Assembly (NCBI GenBank): GCA_002396385.1
Contig: DGTD01000059.1
Coordinates: 1 to 26,820 of the forward strand
DNA: 26,820 nt
Direction: 5' to 3'
Origin: Bacteroidales bacterium UBA4345
Lineage (GTDB): Bacteria > Bacteroidota > Bacteroidia > Bacteroidales > Paludibacteraceae
How positions within the stretch are numbered: position 1 is the stretch's first letter; each line of letters opens with the position of its first letter. This document shows positions 1-8,378 of this stretch, in pieces. The notes beneath the pieces are model-generated. The model saw only the letters and a program-made list of their open reading frames with translations, ran no database searches and was not told the DNA's origin. A program made the position numbers and the translations under genes.

Positions 1-34
1 AAACTAGATTTTATGAGACTTCAGAGCAAATCTC

Positions 35-95
35 AGCCTGCATTTTGACCTATAGAAAAAAAGTCCTGCATTTTAGCCTGCATTTTGACCTATAG
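35..95. repeat. Pair of exact 21-bp direct repeats
   Basis: The 21 bases at 35-55 recur exactly at 75-95, a 40-bp period. The core is CCTGCATTTTGACCTATAG. A partial copy (CCTGCATTTT) lies between them at 65-74. The second copy ends two bases before the RT stop codon. The array may continue left of the window. Two copies are too few to name a class. Confidence 0.75.
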
Positions 96-96
96 G

Positions 97-1542
97 TCAT
101 TTTTTACCGTCGGGCTCACTTTTCAGGTGTTGCGCATAGCGGCGGTTCAACACTTCTTCCGATACCCCTTCTTGGCGCGCGGTTATCGGATATTTGGGAT
201 ATTCCTCCAATAGCAGGTCGTTTACCAGGGTGCGGTAGAGCCATTTGTTGCCGACCAACTGCCACATGGCGGAGAGTGGGGTGAATTGGGACAACCACTT
301 CCCTGTCGCTTTGCGGTTGTAGGCCACATCTCGCCCTTTCCCGCGTGTAATTCCGCCTTGCTTGGGCTTTCCCAATCCTCCTATATGGGTCTTCCCTGTA
401 TAGAGCGCCCGTAAGGCGTCTAGGCAGTAAGTGCTCAGTTGGCGGATGTCGTCGGCTCTGTTGATGATGGGGAGGACGAGTGTCCCCCAGGAATACGTGC
501 CGTTTCCCCAATAGAGGGTTTGAGTCAGGCGCCGCATTGCATGGCCGGCAAGTGTCTGTATGCGCTTCTCCGAGGCTTCGGTTGTTTGCTTGCGCAGTCG
601 GCGCACTTGCTTTATCAGGGGTTTGTTAAGGATGGTTATTTCGTCGACTTGGCGTTGGAAATGCTTTACCCATTTTTCCGAGAGGGTGATTTCTCCGCCT
701 CTGATGTCGAAACCCAGAAAGCGGACAAAGCGGTCGGAACGGATGTCTTCCTGTTTTTCTTCGTTTAGGCTGAGGTCAATTTTCTGCAACTCCTCTTTCA
801 GCAGGGTGGTGGCCTTCTCGTAGGACTCGCCTACGAAGAGAATGTCGTCTGAATATCGGACATAACACCCTCCTAGGGCTGACAGTTTCGCATCTAGTTC
901 GTACAGCAACACGTTGGCAAACCACGACGACACCGCACACCCTTGTTTGATTCCCTGGTACGATTCCACAATTTTCCCTTTGCGGGTATCGTAATAGAGG
1001 TCTGAATCGTAGTATTTCCTAATTAGGGCAATGACCGATGACGGACCATGGTGTTGCTCTACTTTGTCTAATGCGTTATGGATAACGCTGCGGGGAATGG
1101 TGTCGAAATAGTGGTGGATGTCAAACTTGCGTCCCACTACGCAGGGCTCTCCATGGGGGTGCAGTGTTGTTATCTGTCGCGACACGTTTTGCACAATCTT
1201 ACCGATGCCTATGCCTTCGTGGTACGACAGGCAGGCGGGATGAATCATACTGCCTTCGTGTCTCATCAGCCAGAGGTAGATGGCATGGAATAGCAGACGG
1301 GTGAGGGGTGCGTTGATAAAGAAGGTGCGCTCGCCGCCATCTTCTTTCTTTACGTAACCGGTGTGGGGTGGTTCTATGGGGTACTCTCCTGTGTAGATTT
1401 GTTCGCAGAGCTTGGCCCTCCCGTTCGGGTCTTGAATGTAGGTTAACACCGATTGGACTATTCCCTTGCGGACGCCCCATTCCAGCACATCGCTCCATAG
1501 CGTTTGGTCTAGAAACAACGATTCAAGGATGCGGTCACTCAT
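97..1542 (-). CDS. Stand-alone reverse transcriptase (RNA-directed DNA polymerase), unassigned class
   Basis: This 481-residue protein carries the core RT motifs. KFDIHHYFDTI (about residues 139-149) holds the first catalytic Asp, KQGCAVSSWFANVLLYELD (199-217) is the QGxxxS/AN motif, YSDD (230-233) is the active site, and FLGFDI (275-280) is a later palm motif. The family copies RNA into DNA. The ~200 residues after the palm are basic and have a GGLGKPKQGG segment, but I see no HNH endonuclease or recognisable maturase domain. The retron hallmarks NAxxH and VTG are absent. The QGxxxS form differs from the IGxxxSQ typical of diversity-generating retroelements. It could belong to the unknown-group/Abi RTs, many of which act in phage defence, but that is inference. 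An imperfect inverted repeat lies about 70 bases upstream of the start, and short direct repeats lie just past the stop. Confidence 0.85.
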   Translation of the reverse strand: MSDRILESLFLDQTLWSDVLEWGVRKGIVQSVLTYIQDPNGRAKLCEQIYTGEYPIEPPHTGYVKKEDGGERTFFINAPLTRLLFHAIYLWLMRHEGSMIHPACLSYHEGIGIGKIVQNVSRQITTLHPHGEPCVVGRKFDIHHYFDTIPRSVIHNALDKVEQHHGPSSVIALIRKYYDSDLYYDTRKGKIVESYQGIKQGCAVSSWFANVLLYELDAKLSALGGCYVRYSDDILFVGESYEKATTLLKEELQKIDLSLNEEKQEDIRSDRFVRFLGFDIRGGEITLSEKWVKHFQRQVDEITILNKPLIKQVRRLRKQTTEASEKRIQTLAGHAMRRLTQTLYWGNGTYSWGTLVLPIINRADDIRQLSTYCLDALRALYTGKTHIGGLGKPKQGGITRGKGRDVAYNRKATGKWLSQFTPLSAMWQLVGNKWLYRTLVNDLLLEEYPKYPITARQEGVSEEVLNRRYAQHLKSEPDGKK

Positions 1543-1610
1543 GATTAGAAGAGAGTATCAAAAAAAATCCAATCGCATAGACTCGGAGCGTTTCTTTAGA
1601 TCATTTAGAT

Positions 1611-1651
1611 AACAACTGTTTAATAAGCTTTGTCTTATTAAAATAGTTGTT
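1611..1651 (-). other. Imperfect inverted repeat upstream of the RT (candidate structured RNA)
   Basis: Arm 1611-1627 (AACAACTGTTTAATAAG) pairs with arm 1634-1651. Seven and eight paired bases flank a 2x3 internal loop, and the terminal loop is six bases (1628-1633). It lies 69 bases upstream of the RT start and 43 bases past the stop of the preceding gene. No U-tract follows on the minus strand, so it is a poor intrinsic terminator. It could be part of an RT-associated RNA, a leader, or a weak terminator. Confidence 0.5.
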
Positions 1652-1693
1652 GCAATAGTGTCTACCCGATTGGACAAGTTCGCCCGAACTTTT

Positions 1694-2701
1694 TTAATAA
1701 TGGTTTTTTCTATATTTATGGTAATCGAAGGCGCCTCCTGTATTCTTGTTGAAGAATTTCTCTCCGCAATAGTGGAACAGGGCTCTTCCGTCGAGTCCCA
1801 CTTCTGCTGACTTCTGACGGATGGCCGCCAGACTTTCGTCGCGCGTGCTCCAGGTGTCTTGAATGCAGATGTTAAGGTGTTTTACCATTGTCATCATTGC
1901 GTAGTAGGCGCCATCGCCCGCATAGGCGTTGACGAAAGCCTCGGGTAGCGCTTCCCCCGTTTCTGCTGCGAAAAAGCAGCGTCTGGCGTCGTAATCGCAG
2001 ATCGCATCGCAGAGTTGGGTGGTGTCTTCCGCTTTTTCTATTTCCTCAATTCGCTGGCGGAACGCGTTTGCCAAATCCTCTACCGTGTCGTTGGTCTGCT
2101 TCAGCCTGTTCTTGTAGTCGGCAGGAGGTGTTTCTATGAAATAGCTTTTTTCCTTCTTTCCATAGGCATAACGTAAGTTAGGAAGGTACACATAGGGTCC
2201 TCCCTTGCAGTCGTCTCTACGGTACTGCCCGTTACGAATCTTTTTGAGTAACAGTTCAAGGTCGTTTTTTGCCATAGCTACCGCCACTTCCTTTGTCCAC
2301 CATTTCGAGCGTTCCTCGTAATCGTTTATACCTATATCGTTAAGATAGTCAAGAAGCTTGTAGGTGTTGGTTAAAAATTTCCAACACTTTTCATAGCTCA
2401 TGTTCCTTATGTTCTCGTAGTATTTTTCCTCGCTGAAATTTCCAGACTCGTCAAAGCACATGTTTACCATTTGGGGCAATACCCAGCTGCGGCCCACACG
2501 CAGGTTGCGGATGTAGTCTGAATTTTGCACTTTTTCCACCAGTTCCCTCACATCTTCCTTTTTGGGGGTGGGAGAGGTTGGAATGTCGCTTTTTTTGTAT
2601 TTTGAAAATTCGTCGTCGTGTCCGTGTCCCGAAAATTCATCGTTGTGCCCCGACGATTTTCCAAAAAGTAGCTCTAGAAGAGAACTGAATAATCCTGCCA
2701 T
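1694..2701 (-). CDS. Hypothetical protein, unrecognised family
   Basis: The 335 residues match no family I recognise. The N-terminus has a short hydrophobic stretch (MAGLFSSLLELLFG), then a tandem His/Asp-rich duplication (HNDEFSGHGHDDEFS, about residues 19-33). The rest is soluble and charged, rich in Trp, Tyr and helical segments, and several Cys occur around residues 230-245. There is no clear signal peptide. The start ATG at 2701 follows a candidate promoter -7 box (TATATTTG on the minus strand, 2784-2791). It lies 151 bases upstream of the RT in the same orientation and could be co-transcribed with it, although the inverted repeat lies between them. No function is assigned. Confidence 0.7.
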   Translation of the reverse strand: MAGLFSSLLELLFGKSSGHNDEFSGHGHDDEFSKYKKSDIPTSPTPKKEDVRELVEKVQNSDYIRNLRVGRSWVLPQMVNMCFDESGNFSEEKYYENIRNMSYEKCWKFLTNTYKLLDYLNDIGINDYEERSKWWTKEVAVAMAKNDLELLLKKIRNGQYRRDDCKGGPYVYLPNLRYAYGKKEKSYFIETPPADYKNRLKQTNDTVEDLANAFRQRIEEIEKAEDTTQLCDAICDYDARRCFFAAETGEALPEAFVNAYAGDGAYYAMMTMVKHLNICIQDTWSTRDESLAAIRQKSAEVGLDGRALFHYCGEKFFNKNTGGAFDYHKYRKNHY

Positions 2702-2872
2702 AATCGATTAAGTTAAATTTGGGGTAAAACGATGCAACCATTACAAATTAGACCATATAACCCTGTTGTATTGTTTATAATGACAAATATACAAATTTTT
2801 CAGAATATCCCTCTGTCTGCTGTTCATTTCTGTCACCGCATAGCGGGAAAAGCATGGGGGTGTTTTACATAA

Positions 2873-2913
2873 AAGACCACCACTAACTCCAAAAACTGGT
2901 TAGTGGTGGTCTT
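2873..2913 (-). terminator. Intrinsic terminator after the C25 peptidase gene
   Basis: A perfect 15-bp stem (2873-2887 with 2899-2913) has an 11-base loop. On the minus strand it is followed by TTTT. It lies 75 bases past the stop of the C25 peptidase gene and would end the two-gene operon 6730-2988. Confidence 0.8.
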
Positions 2914-2987
2914 AGTTTATGTTGGGAGGGCCGGTTATGCCCTGCCGCATTCGTTTTTTGTGCTGTTCAACGTGTGCACAGTCAAGA

Positions 2988-5678
2988 CTACTTCTTCATA
3001 ATCTTGGCGGTGAACTGTTCGTTGACTTGGACAAAATAGATGCCTGCTGGCAAGTCGGTAATGTCGCATTCTGCCTGTCCGTTTACACGGTTGTAGGTCT
3101 TTATTACCTGACCAGATACATTGGTGATTCTGACGTCGAACGTTAGGTCTTTATTATCCAACGACACGTTGAAGATACCGTCTGTTGGGTTAGGGAAGAC
3201 GTGTACTTTAACTTTCTGGTCTTCATCCGACAAGATGTCATCCAATTCGATTTCTTCGTCCAATAGGATGTACTCTGTATTAATGCCGTTAGATGATCTT
3301 ACCGTATTCGTACGTTCTACGCCGCCATAGTTGCAGGCTCCTTCTGTGTAGGCTCTGAAAGAAACACCTTGCTTGACGTTGAATCCTTTCTTCATAACGA
3401 CCTTGTTCTTAGCCTTGAAGACTGTCGGACCGCTCATAACCGTCACTGCTCCTACATTCGAGTTGCCGTAGTTTGGTGTGGTTGTGGTTACGCTTTCACC
3501 TGCATAGATGTTGTATCCGGCAATGGTTTTCGCATACACGTTATAGTTCTGCACGTAGATGTCGTCGATGATGCATGGTGCATAGTTGTTTTTCTGGATG
3601 GTAATGACGTAAGGGTAATTCACATTAGTGAATGTAACGTTATCGCCAGTCATTACTTTCATTCTTGAAACGTTGGTTGGGTCTGCCGAACTGGTCAGCG
3701 TAATCTTACAGTCGGCAACACCGTTGGTGTTCACGGTTACAGAGGTTCCGCTTTTACTTACCGTCGGATGGAAGCAAATTGGTTCCTGGGTGTAGAACAT
3801 CAGGTTAGGGTCGCCAAAATAGTGGGCACTCAACTCAATATGGGTCTTGTACGGATAATCACCGTTGTAAAGACCGATGAACCACTTGGCATTGAATGCA
3901 TTGCCGACCATATTGTTGCCATTTTGGAAGATGTCAGTAAACATCGCTTCTGAACGTGCTGTGCTTAGACTACTCCAACTCCAGGCAGAGTTGCCTGTGA
4001 CACCAATGGCACCGCCATTGCTCTTCCTCAACATTGTTTCTGTAAAGCAACATGCATCCTTATAGGTACCAGTCTCACAGGTTGCACCGCCAAAAAGGAA
4101 CGGAAGTTTATCGCCATTGGTCAGGCTCGCCGCATCAGAACTGTAGAAATTGCAATTTGCCCAGCCACTAGAACAACCATGGCCACCATAGAGGGCATAG
4201 AGAATGCCTGAGTTGATGCGATTCACAATGCTTGGACCTGCTTGGGCGTAAGTATACCAAGGGGTCCATGAATTCCTATATTCAGAAGGAAGCCAATCGT
4301 CTTTTGGCAAAACGTCGCTGCCGTAAGAACTGGCAGTACAAACACGGCTGACGCTTATGTCGCTGTTGTTGACTACGGTGTTATAAGATATAAAGGTTGT
4401 TCTGCCAAAGTCGTTGTCGGCATAGCCATCACGCACTCCATCTTTTAAATCGTCTTGAAAATAGGCACAATGAAGGGCTTTCCTATAGAAATTGTAATCG
4501 GTAGGTGGTGTTTTTTCGTATTTGATTATCTTGTCAACTACCGTATTCGCCTCTGCTAATGTCGATACCGAGATACGTCCAGTCACAACATCTGGCCCCA
4601 AATTGTAACTGTTGGCATTGGTTGTGTTGAAATGGGTGATGGTATCTCCGTTCTTAATATAACGGGTGTTGGCATAAAAGTTGTCCGTGTAGAATAGCAC
4701 TGGATTCGGGGATATATCCTTCCTCTTATGCTTTATAGATACCTGAATACCAGGCACATCTTCGTGGTCGCCAACTATCGTCAGATAGGCAATTCTGTTG
4801 CCATTAGAAGATTGATAAATGGTCTTCATCAGCGATTTGATCTGGTTGGTATTATATCCGTCTACATATTTGACCATACACTCGAAACCCTGCATCGATT
4901 TCCATTTGATGAACTTTTGGACGGCCGACTTGTATTCATTGGTGGTAAGTATCAGATATATGTCAGGGGTTACCGCCTTGGCTGCCTTCAGTGATGACGA
5001 CAACTGATTGTCGATGCTTTGCGGATTCGACACCTTCGATTTCAGGACATCCTTGATAGTGTTCGGAAGGGTGGTGTTGATTTTGCCGCTTGTAAACTGA
5101 AGCCTGTAGGTCACACGTTTGTAGCAGCGGATCTTCTTGGTGACCGGATTGAACTGGACCGGATTAACTCTGACAGTAGCGAGTGGTACACTACGGAATG
5201 TTTCTTTTCCTTCAAGTGATGTTATCGTTGAAGGGAAGAACTTGTTGGTTGTGTAAACTTGACTTTCCTTCGGAAAATCTACTTTGACTCCTGTAATGTT
5301 TTCTCCCCAAGAAGGGCAAACGTAGACGTTCGCGATGTCTTTATATTCTGAGGAAACTACCGATACCTTGACGTTCGACAACGAACCAATGGCAAAGACG
5401 TCTTCAAAGTAGGGCAGTTCCGGATTGCCGCGCTGTGCCGATGTCAGTGCATTCGGCATGGAAATAGCTTGGTAGGTCTTATTATTTCCCTTCACATTGT
5501 GGATGGTTCCTCCTTCAAAGGTATAGGAGACGTCTATGTAGGAACTGCTTTCCGATATGGTCTTGTTGATCTCGAAATCTGCAGTGTTTACATAACCGTC
5601 TGTGAAGGATAGAAACTTGTTCTGGGCCGATGCGGTCAGGGAAAATAATACAGAAAAGCTTATTAGTATCTCTTTCAT
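2988..5678 (-). CDS. C25-family (gingipain-like) secreted cysteine peptidase with T9SS sorting domain
   Basis: This 896-residue protein starts with a signal peptide (MKEILISFSVLFSLTASAQ). A propeptide-like region spans roughly residues 20-230. The catalytic domain follows: YGGHG places the His at residue 500 and GGATCETG the Cys at residue 534, matching the gingipain His-Cys dyad and its spacing of about 33 residues. The C-terminal ~80 residues start at VHVFPNPTDGIFNVSL and contain DLPAGIYFVQV, a type A T9SS sorting domain, so the protein should cross the outer membrane and be anchored or released at the surface. The substrate cannot be told. Known gingipains cut after Arg or Lys, but their specificity residues are not verified here. 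It is the second gene of an operon, starting 2 bases after the fibre-like gene, and a strong terminator follows it. Confidence 0.92.
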   Translation of the reverse strand: MKEILISFSVLFSLTASAQNKFLSFTDGYVNTADFEINKTISESSSYIDVSYTFEGGTIHNVKGNNKTYQAISMPNALTSAQRGNPELPYFEDVFAIGSLSNVKVSVVSSEYKDIANVYVCPSWGENITGVKVDFPKESQVYTTNKFFPSTITSLEGKETFRSVPLATVRVNPVQFNPVTKKIRCYKRVTYRLQFTSGKINTTLPNTIKDVLKSKVSNPQSIDNQLSSSLKAAKAVTPDIYLILTTNEYKSAVQKFIKWKSMQGFECMVKYVDGYNTNQIKSLMKTIYQSSNGNRIAYLTIVGDHEDVPGIQVSIKHKRKDISPNPVLFYTDNFYANTRYIKNGDTITHFNTTNANSYNLGPDVVTGRISVSTLAEANTVVDKIIKYEKTPPTDYNFYRKALHCAYFQDDLKDGVRDGYADNDFGRTTFISYNTVVNNSDISVSRVCTASSYGSDVLPKDDWLPSEYRNSWTPWYTYAQAGPSIVNRINSGILYALYGGHGCSSGWANCNFYSSDAASLTNGDKLPFLFGGATCETGTYKDACCFTETMLRKSNGGAIGVTGNSAWSWSSLSTARSEAMFTDIFQNGNNMVGNAFNAKWFIGLYNGDYPYKTHIELSAHYFGDPNLMFYTQEPICFHPTVSKSGTSVTVNTNGVADCKITLTSSADPTNVSRMKVMTGDNVTFTNVNYPYVITIQKNNYAPCIIDDIYVQNYNVYAKTIAGYNIYAGESVTTTTPNYGNSNVGAVTVMSGPTVFKAKNKVVMKKGFNVKQGVSFRAYTEGACNYGGVERTNTVRSSNGINTEYILLDEEIELDDILSDEDQKVKVHVFPNPTDGIFNVSLDNKDLTFDVRITNVSGQVIKTYNRVNGQAECDITDLPAGIYFVQVNEQFTAKIMKK

Positions 5679-5680
5679 GA

Positions 5681-6730
5681 TTATTTCACAAGTTTGTTAA
5701 GTTCTTCTACCTTTTCTTTTAAATTCTGGTTTTCTTTCTCCAACTGAATCAGGTGCAGGGTCAGTTCTTCCACCTTTTCAAGCAGAATGTTGCTCATTTG
5801 TGACACACTCATGCCATTTTCTGCAATTTCAGAGGCTGAAGGTACGCCTGGCAGGTGCTTGTTCGCCTTTACATATGTTTCAACTTCTTTCAGCGACTTC
5901 AAGTCGTAGTTCTCGTCGAACACGTAGTCGGCTGCATTAGGCAGTTCGAGGTTCAGGTCTCTGGCTTTGATGGCATCTGCGTTGAGGGCGGTCACTTCTA
6001 TCTCGTTGTGGCAGGTAATCTTGCCGGTCACATCCAAGTTCTTTTTCATCGACACGTTTCCGGCTGTGAAGGTGAACGAGCTGGCTTTGAAGGCCAGACT
6101 GTTGTTCTTCCCTTGGTGGTTCGACGAAATGGTGTTGCCAGTGCTGCTTTCGTTCTTAAAGGTAATGCCACCGCTACCGGTCAAGCCAATATTAAAGTAG
6201 TTGCCTGTCGCATTGACGCTCATTCCGCCAATCACGCTTACATCGCCCTTTACGTAAAGCACCTTGCTGTCGATTGGGGCCTCGCCGATACCTACGTGGC
6301 CGTTAAAGGTCGTATTGCCGCCTACGTTTAACGTATTGGTGATAGTTGACGGGCCAGTGGCTGAAAAGCCCGATGGCATGGTTACTTTACCGATGAAGGT
6401 CGATGCCCCGTTCAGGTAGGTGTAGCCGTCAATAGTCAGTTTCCCTTTGCCGTAAATGTCGCTTGATGCTGTAACCGCTGAGAGGAACGATTTGCCGGCA
6501 ACTGTCAGCGAACTGCCTACTCTGGCTGTCCCTTGCAAGTTGGTTCCTCCACTCACGTTCAAACGGTAGCTGGTGCTAGGGGCAACGCCTATACCCACAT
6601 ATACCGCACGCCCGTTTGTTGCGTTGAGGGCATCGAGCATGTTCCCGTTTGTTGAATTCCAATACTGCGCGTTTGCGACTCCTGACGACAAAGCGACTGC
6701 CATGCCGATCATTAAACTTTTTGTTTTCAT
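5681..6730 (-). CDS. Secreted fibre-like protein with C-terminal coiled coil (tail-fibre/endosialidase-chaperone type)
   Basis: I place the start at 6730, giving 349 residues, because a signal peptide begins there (MKTKSLMIGMAVALSSGVANAQ). The frame stays open upstream to 6910, but that extension lacks secretory character. The middle is a low-complexity beta-rich run of Gly/Thr/Ser/Asn repeats (for example NTLNVGGNTTFNGHVGIGEAP), as in trimeric fibres. The C-terminal ~85 residues hold YDLKSLKEVETYVKANKHLP, then PSASEIAENGMSVSQMSN, and a Leu/Glu heptad coiled coil to the end. This arrangement is common in Bacteroidetes proteins annotated as tail-fibre domain proteins, related to the S74 chaperone region. 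It lacks a T9SS tail. The stop is 2 bases before the C25 peptidase start, so the two are probably co-expressed. A fibre processed or presented with the peptidase is speculation. Confidence 0.8.
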   Translation of the reverse strand: MKTKSLMIGMAVALSSGVANAQYWNSTNGNMLDALNATNGRAVYVGIGVAPSTSYRLNVSGGTNLQGTARVGSSLTVAGKSFLSAVTASSDIYGKGKLTIDGYTYLNGASTFIGKVTMPSGFSATGPSTITNTLNVGGNTTFNGHVGIGEAPIDSKVLYVKGDVSVIGGMSVNATGNYFNIGLTGSGGITFKNESSTGNTISSNHQGKNNSLAFKASSFTFTAGNVSMKKNLDVTGKITCHNEIEVTALNADAIKARDLNLELPNAADYVFDENYDLKSLKEVETYVKANKHLPGVPSASEIAENGMSVSQMSNILLEKVEELTLHLIQLEKENQNLKEKVEELNKLVK

Positions 6731-7217
6731 TTGAATTTTTTGTTTTAGGAACCCTATTATGTATTGAAAAGAAATCCTTGAGTTCCTGTTAGCAGGACTT
6801 CTTTTCCGTTGATAACAATTTTTTAGTGTTTCTGGTTGATAAGTAGTCGAAGGTTTGGCTTCGTGTATGCTCGCATTATGCCGTCTGTCCCCATAATGGT
6901 CCTGACTCATACTGTTTCGTTTATCTACTTGTAACTTATCACTATTTGTTGGTTGTTAAATCTCTTTCTATGCAAATTTAGAAAATTCCAATGATATTGT
7001 ATTTATAAATTCCAATGATTTATTGATACATCTGACTATCAGCTATATAATAATATCTTTGTAATGATTTACATATTTTATATTGCATACGGCATTGCAT
7101 TTTGTAATTAATGTCGGCTTTGGTCTATCTGTTTTTTGTGGCTATGTGCAAAATAGTTCGGGTTTTAGATGCTTTAATGCTACGATTCATTATTTTGGGG
7201 TATTAATAAGTAGGTTT
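6731..7217. promoter_or_regulatory. Divergent intergenic region between the fibre/C25 operon and the GH16 gene
   Basis: No convincing gene lies in these 487 bases. It is AT-rich and must carry both promoters. A TAAATTTG box for the leftward operon is at 6973-6980 (minus strand), and a TATCTTTG box for the GH16 gene is at 7054-7061 (plus strand). Neither has a well-spaced TTG upstream box, so both are tentative. Both would leave long 5' leaders of about 150-240 bases. Confidence 0.4.
6983..7019. repeat. 13-bp direct repeat in the divergent promoter region
   Basis: AAATTCCAATGAT occurs at 6983-6995 and again at 7007-7019, 24 bp apart (about two helical turns). It lies between the two candidate -7 boxes, where a shared regulator could bind. 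Binding is inference. Confidence 0.5.
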
Positions 7218-8273
7218 ATGAAAAAGAAAGTATTAACGGCGTTGGCCGTTTCGCTGTTAAGCGTCAATATGTTTGCCAAACAAGGTTGGCAGCTGGTGTG
7301 GAACGACGAGTTCGACTACCAGGGCGCTCCCGATGAGTCTAAATGGTCGTTCGACACTCAGGGTAATAACTGGGATTGGGGAAATGATGAGGCACAGAAC
7401 TATACCCCTAAAGAAAATAAAAACGCCTGGGTGGAAGACGGTAACCTTATTATTGAGGCCCGTAAGGAACCTTACCGTTGGTATGGCGACGGACAGACGA
7501 AAGAGTACACGTCGGCACGGTTGCGCACGCTTGGTAAGGGCGACTGGCTCTATGGTAAGGTCGAGGTGCGTGCCCTCTTGCCTAAGGGTAGGGGCATGTG
7601 GCCGGCTATATGGATGCTGGCTTCTGAGGAAAAGTACGGTGGTTGGCCTAAGAGTGGCGAACTTGACATTATGGAAAATGTGGGGTTCGACCCGACTAAA
7701 ATACATTGCAACATCCATACCGAAGCCTACAATCACGGTATTGGTACTAACAAGGGAAACACGGTTTCCACTTCCAATCCGAATGAAAACTGGCACATCT
7801 ACAGTATGGAGTGGGATGCCGAAAAGGTCATTTTCTTCCTCGACGGCAACCAGGTCTTCCGTTTCGATAATGAGCACAAGTCGTATCGCGAATGGCCTTA
7901 CGACCAGAAATTCCATCTGCTCCTCAATATCGCTGTTGGCGGTTCTTGGGGTGGCGAACAGGGCATCGACAACAGTGTCTTCCCTCAACGTATGCTTGTC
8001 GACTATGTGCGTGTGTATCAAATGGGCGAAGTTGACGATAATACGGCGGCTGGAATTGTGCGCAACCACGATTCTTTCATATACCAATGCGGTGGTTTGC
8101 TTCATGTTGTGAATGGTGTGGCTGGTAGCCCCTACCGTATAGTTTCTCCTGCTGGTGGCATTCTTAAATCGGGTAGGTTGGCCGACGATGCTACGGTCAA
8201 TGTGGAAAACCTTGCAAAAGGTTACTACCTCCTTTCCATCGACAACAAATCTTTTCCTTTTATAAAGGAGTAA
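7218..8273 (+). CDS. Secreted GH16-family beta-glucanase (laminarinase-like)
   Basis: I choose the ATG at 7218 (351 residues) because it begins a signal peptide (MKKKVLTALAVSLLSVNMFA). The frame is open back to 7083 but that stretch is not secretory. The GH16 domain covers about residues 23-265. The catalytic signature GELDIMEN places the nucleophile Glu at 148, the helper Asp at 150 and the acid/base Glu at 153. WNDEFDY near the N-terminus and VRVYQMG at the domain end are typical of bacterial endo-beta-1,3(4)-glucanases. The last ~75 residues, ending NLAKGYYLLSIDNKSFPFIK, resemble a short T9SS type A tail. The likely role is cutting beta-1,3- or mixed-linked glucan outside the cell. No SusC/SusD pair is nearby, so it is not in an obvious polysaccharide-utilisation locus. 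Confidence 0.9.
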   Translation: MKKKVLTALAVSLLSVNMFAKQGWQLVWNDEFDYQGAPDESKWSFDTQGNNWDWGNDEAQNYTPKENKNAWVEDGNLIIEARKEPYRWYGDGQTKEYTSARLRTLGKGDWLYGKVEVRALLPKGRGMWPAIWMLASEEKYGGWPKSGELDIMENVGFDPTKIHCNIHTEAYNHGIGTNKGNTVSTSNPNENWHIYSMEWDAEKVIFFLDGNQVFRFDNEHKSYREWPYDQKFHLLLNIAVGGSWGGEQGIDNSVFPQRMLVDYVRVYQMGEVDDNTAAGIVRNHDSFIYQCGGLLHVVNGVAGSPYRIVSPAGGILKSGRLADDATVNVENLAKGYYLLSIDNKSFPFIKE

Positions 8274-8285
8274 GCCTTTATAGTA

Positions 8286-8309
8286 CCTTCTTTCGGTGAG
8301 GAAAGAAGG
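8286..8309 (+). terminator. Weak hairpin after the GH16 gene
   Basis: A 9-bp stem (CCTTCTTTC with GAAAGAAGG) and a 6-base loop lie 12 bases after the GH16 stop. No T-tract follows, so termination is uncertain. Confidence 0.35.
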
Positions 8310-8378
8310 CAGGAAGAGACTTTAATAACTATTCTTCTGCTTTTCTGCGATAATCAGTAAAATATACAGTCAGTACCC

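Noticed and set aside
35..95. CRISPR repeat beside an RT
   Set aside because: Only two copies are visible, the interval contains a partial repeat instead of a unique spacer, and no cas1 or other cas gene is seen.
97..1542. Group II intron, retron or diversity-generating retroelement
   Set aside because: No maturase/HNH or domain V was recognised, no NAxxH/VTG motifs, and no IGxxxSQ motif, Avd gene or template/variable repeat pair.
1611..1651. Plain intrinsic terminator for the gene at 1694-2701
   Set aside because: No U-tract follows on the minus strand and the stem has an internal loop; it is kept as a structured element of unknown role.
7257..8112. Long reading frames on both strands overlapping the GH16 gene
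   Set aside because: They are frame shadows of the GH16 gene, which has the catalytic motif and signal peptide.
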